This document shows positions 62,576 through 64,000 of a DNA stretch of 64,000 nucleotides, piece after piece. Under the pieces are notes generated by a model, which searched no databases, had not been told where the DNA came from, and saw nothing but the letters and a program-made list of their open reading frames with translations. Source of the DNA: Mycobacterium sp. E3198 (GTDB lineage Bacteria; Actinomycetota; Actinomycetes; Mycobacteriales; Mycobacteriaceae); the NCBI RefSeq assembly GCF_001667015.1, contig NZ_LZIS01000027.1, positions 34,737 through 98,736 of the forward strand. Reading direction: 5' to 3'. The position numbers and the translations under genes were made by a program. How positions within the stretch are numbered: position 1 is the stretch's first letter; the number at the start of each line of letters is the position of its first letter.

Positions 62576-63057
62576 ACCCGGGCGTCCTCCAGGTAGCGGC
62601 GCACCAGATCGGTCTGGATGGCCCAACCCTCGGAGTTGGACTCGAACGCCGACGAGCGACGCGCCGCGGGGATGGCGTCGAAGCCGGATTCGGTGATGGT
62701 GAGCAGTACGCCGTCGGGCGTCTCGGCCAACGTGAACTCGACCAGCGTGGTGGGCTCGTCATCGACGTCGGGGTCGCCCGCGCACGGGTGCCAGCGGTAG
62801 GCGAACCGCCGCTGCGGTTCGATCGCGACGATGTGCCATGTGCTCCTCACCCCGGCGTGTGGCTCCTGACGCTTGGCGACCTCGTCGTCGACCGTGGTCG
62901 GGGTAATCGTCGCGCCGACGGGTTCGCCCGCCACGAAGGGCCCGTCGAAGCGGACGCCGAACCAGCGCCCGAACTCCTCGGCCTCGGTGATGGCCCGCCA
63001 CACCCGATCCAGCGGCGCGCGCAATACGACTTGTTTCCGAATGCGATCAGTACTCAT
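62572..63057 (-). CDS. SRPBCC/AHSA1-family protein
   Basis: A 161-aa START/Bet v1-like protein (AHSA1 group): KQVVLRAPLDRVWRAITEAEEFGRWFGVRFDGPF at the N-terminus and TLVEFTLAETPDGVLLTITESGFDAIP toward the end. The ArsR-SRPBCC pairing is common in bacteria; the SRPBCC protein often binds a hydrophobic ligand. ATG 63057 is chosen: AGGAGG, which is part of the first operator palindrome, lies 6 nt upstream. Confidence 0.88.
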   Translation of the reverse strand: MSTDRIRKQVVLRAPLDRVWRAITEAEEFGRWFGVRFDGPFVAGEPVGATITPTTVDDEVAKRQEPHAGVRSTWHIVAIEPQRRFAYRWHPCAGDPDVDDEPTTLVEFTLAETPDGVLLTITESGFDAIPAARRSSAFESNSEGWAIQTDLVRRYLEDARV

Positions 63058-63059
63058 AT

Positions 63060-63122
63060 GCAACCTCCTGGTTGCGGATGAGTACATCACGTCCCGGCGA
63101 TAAAGCGCAACCTTTTGGTTGC
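63060..63122. promoter_or_regulatory. Twin ArsR operators before the SRPBCC-ArsR operon
   Basis: GCAACC-TCCT-GGTTGC (63060-63075) and GCAACC-TTTT-GGTTGC (63107-63122) are perfect palindromes 47 bp apart. On the minus strand a TTGCGC/TGTACT promoter lies between them (18-bp spacing), with the first palindrome over the start point and ribosome binding site and the second at the -35. Binding by the ArsR protein would shut the operon. The second site is just upstream of the MetE-like gene stop. Confidence 0.75.
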
Positions 63123-63126
63123 ATGA

Positions 63127-64000
63127 CTAGATGGCGTCCGGGTCCTCCGCGAACGCCTCGGCGGCCTTGCGGGCCAGCCCGATCGCGGTGCGGGCCCACT
63201 CGGGCGTGGCCGCCGCCAGCCCGCACGCCGGGGTGACGCCGACGCGCTCGCGCAGCGCCGAACGCTCGAACGGCAGCCGATCGGTCACCGCGACCACCGC
63301 CGCGGCCACCTCTTCGGCCGACGGCCGACGCTGCGGGGCGCTGGTCTTGACGACGCCGAGCATGACCGCGCGGCCCGCTTCGACGAACGCGGCCATGCCG
63401 TCCAGATCCGCCGCGCGCAGCGTGCCCGCGTCGATGGACAGCGCATGAATACCGCTGCGCCGCAACAGATCCCACGGCAGTCCGGCGGCGCAGCTGTGCA
63501 GCAGGACCTCGGCGCCGACACCCGCGACGCAGGTGCCCAGCAGCGCCTCGGCGACCGCTTCGTCGAGCGCGGCGACCGGACTGAGCGCCGTCACCCCGGT
63601 CAGCCGACCGCCCAGGGCCGGGGCCAGCGACGGCTCGTCGAACTGCACCACCACCGGCGTGTCGAGACGGCGGGTCAGCGCCGCCCGGTGCGCCGCGACG
63701 CCCTCGGCCAGCGACGCCGCCAAGTCGCGCACGGCGCCCGTATCGGTGATGGCCCGATGGCCGTTGGCCAGCTCGAGCCCGGCGGCCAGCGTGACGGGCC
63801 CGGGGGCCTGCACCTTGACGACGCGCCCGGCGCCGCGCAGCCCGGCCACCTCCCAGGCCTCCTCGAGCGCGTCCATGTCCTCGTCGAGCAGGCTGACCGC
63901 GCGCCGCGTCACCGCGCCGGGCCGGGCGGCGATGCGGTAGCCGCGCGGCACGGTGTCGATGGCCACGTCGATCAGCAGCGCGCCCGCCCGGCCGCCGAGG
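63127..64000 (-). CDS. MetE-like (UROD/methionine synthase superfamily) protein, 5' end outside window
   Basis: About 290 codons of a protein whose N-terminus lies beyond the right edge. The zinc-site residues of the cobalamin-independent methionine synthase C-terminal domain are recognisable: HSC (LLHSCAAG) and the last cysteine in VTPACGLA; QAPGPVTLAAG and VQFDEPSLAP are also typical. It corresponds to Rv3015c, which is shorter than MetE and lacks the N-terminal half, so the reaction is not known. The open frame continues to base 64000 with no start in view. Confidence 0.85.
   Translation of the reverse strand, partial: LGGRAGALLIDVAIDTVPRGYRIAARPGAVTRRAVSLLDEDMDALEEAWEVAGLRGAGRVVKVQAPGPVTLAAGLELANGHRAITDTGAVRDLAASLAEGVAAHRAALTRRLDTPVVVQFDEPSLAPALGGRLTGVTALSPVAALDEAVAEALLGTCVAGVGAEVLLHSCAAGLPWDLLRRSGIHALSIDAGTLRAADLDGMAAFVEAGRAVMLGVVKTSAPQRRPSAEEVAAAVVAVTDRLPFERSALRERVGVTPACGLAAATPEWARTAIGLARKAAEAFAEDPDAI

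Overview
The window is a GC-rich chromosomal segment from a slow-growing Mycobacterium. Gene content and order follow the M. tuberculosis H37Rv stretch from smc (Rv2922c) to the MetE-like gene Rv3015c. The large block that lies between Rv2927c and Rv2963 in H37Rv (the PDIM/phenolic glycolipid lipid locus) is absent here. That absence, together with several extra genes, suggests a Mycobacterium avium complex-like organism. This identification is inferred from synteny and protein similarity recalled from memory; no search was run.

Layout. 1-8.3 kb (mostly minus): smc (cut by the left edge), acyP, an OsmC protein, an inserted PIG-L/LmbE deacetylase gene bracketed by ~100-bp repeats, mutM, rnc, a YceD/DUF177 gene and sepIVA. 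8.5-19.7 kb: a DUF318 metal-permease gene behind a CsoR-like operator, coaD, rsmD, a VKOR/DsbA-type disulfide pair, lipN, an aldo-keto reductase, a secreted HNH nuclease, recG, a FakA/DAK2-like gene and rpmB. 19.7-26.1 kb: an accessory redox module of a mycofactocin-type SDR, a second SDR, an NTF2-like protein, a sulfotransferase, a DUF1214 protein, a third SDR and an MDR oxidoreductase. 26-35.6 kb: ung, a DUF1330 gene, thiL, a DUF3515 gene, ddl, gpsA, fbiD, ppk1, mutT1, hupB. 35.8-46.7 kb: leuD, leuC, an IclR regulator, a PPOX/F420-type protein, tRNA-Glu, tRNA-Gln, gltX, a FAH-family gene, an MFS transporter, leuB, serA, a truncated FAD-oxidoreductase remnant and a WrbA-like gene. 46.7-53.6 kb: ilvC, ilvN, ilvB with an attenuator leader, a PH-domain antigen gene, doxX, lppZ and a flavin reductase. 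53.6-64 kb: gatB, a ParA/EspI-like ATPase, pfkA, gatA, gatC, an ACT protein, ligA, an ArsR/SRPBCC pair and a MetE-like gene cut by the right edge.

Functionally the window concentrates branched-chain amino acid synthesis (leuCD, leuB, ilvBNC), serine synthesis, tRNA-dependent amidation with its charging partner (gatCAB, gltX, tRNA-Gln, tRNA-Glu), genome maintenance (smc, mutM, recG, ung, mutT1, ligA, hupB) and cofactor synthesis (coaD, thiL, fbiD). Start/stop overlaps of the GTGA, ATGA, TGATG and TTGA type join many genes into coupled pairs.

The most interesting non-coding structures are: (i) an ilvB leader with a 19-residue Leu-Val-Val-Leu peptide and an intrinsic terminator; (ii) a perfect palindrome between the -35 and -10 of the permease promoter; (iii) twin GCAACC-N4-GGTTGC operators in front of the ArsR/SRPBCC operon; (iv) tandem operators in the leuC-IclR gap; and (v) several families of intergenic hairpin repeats.
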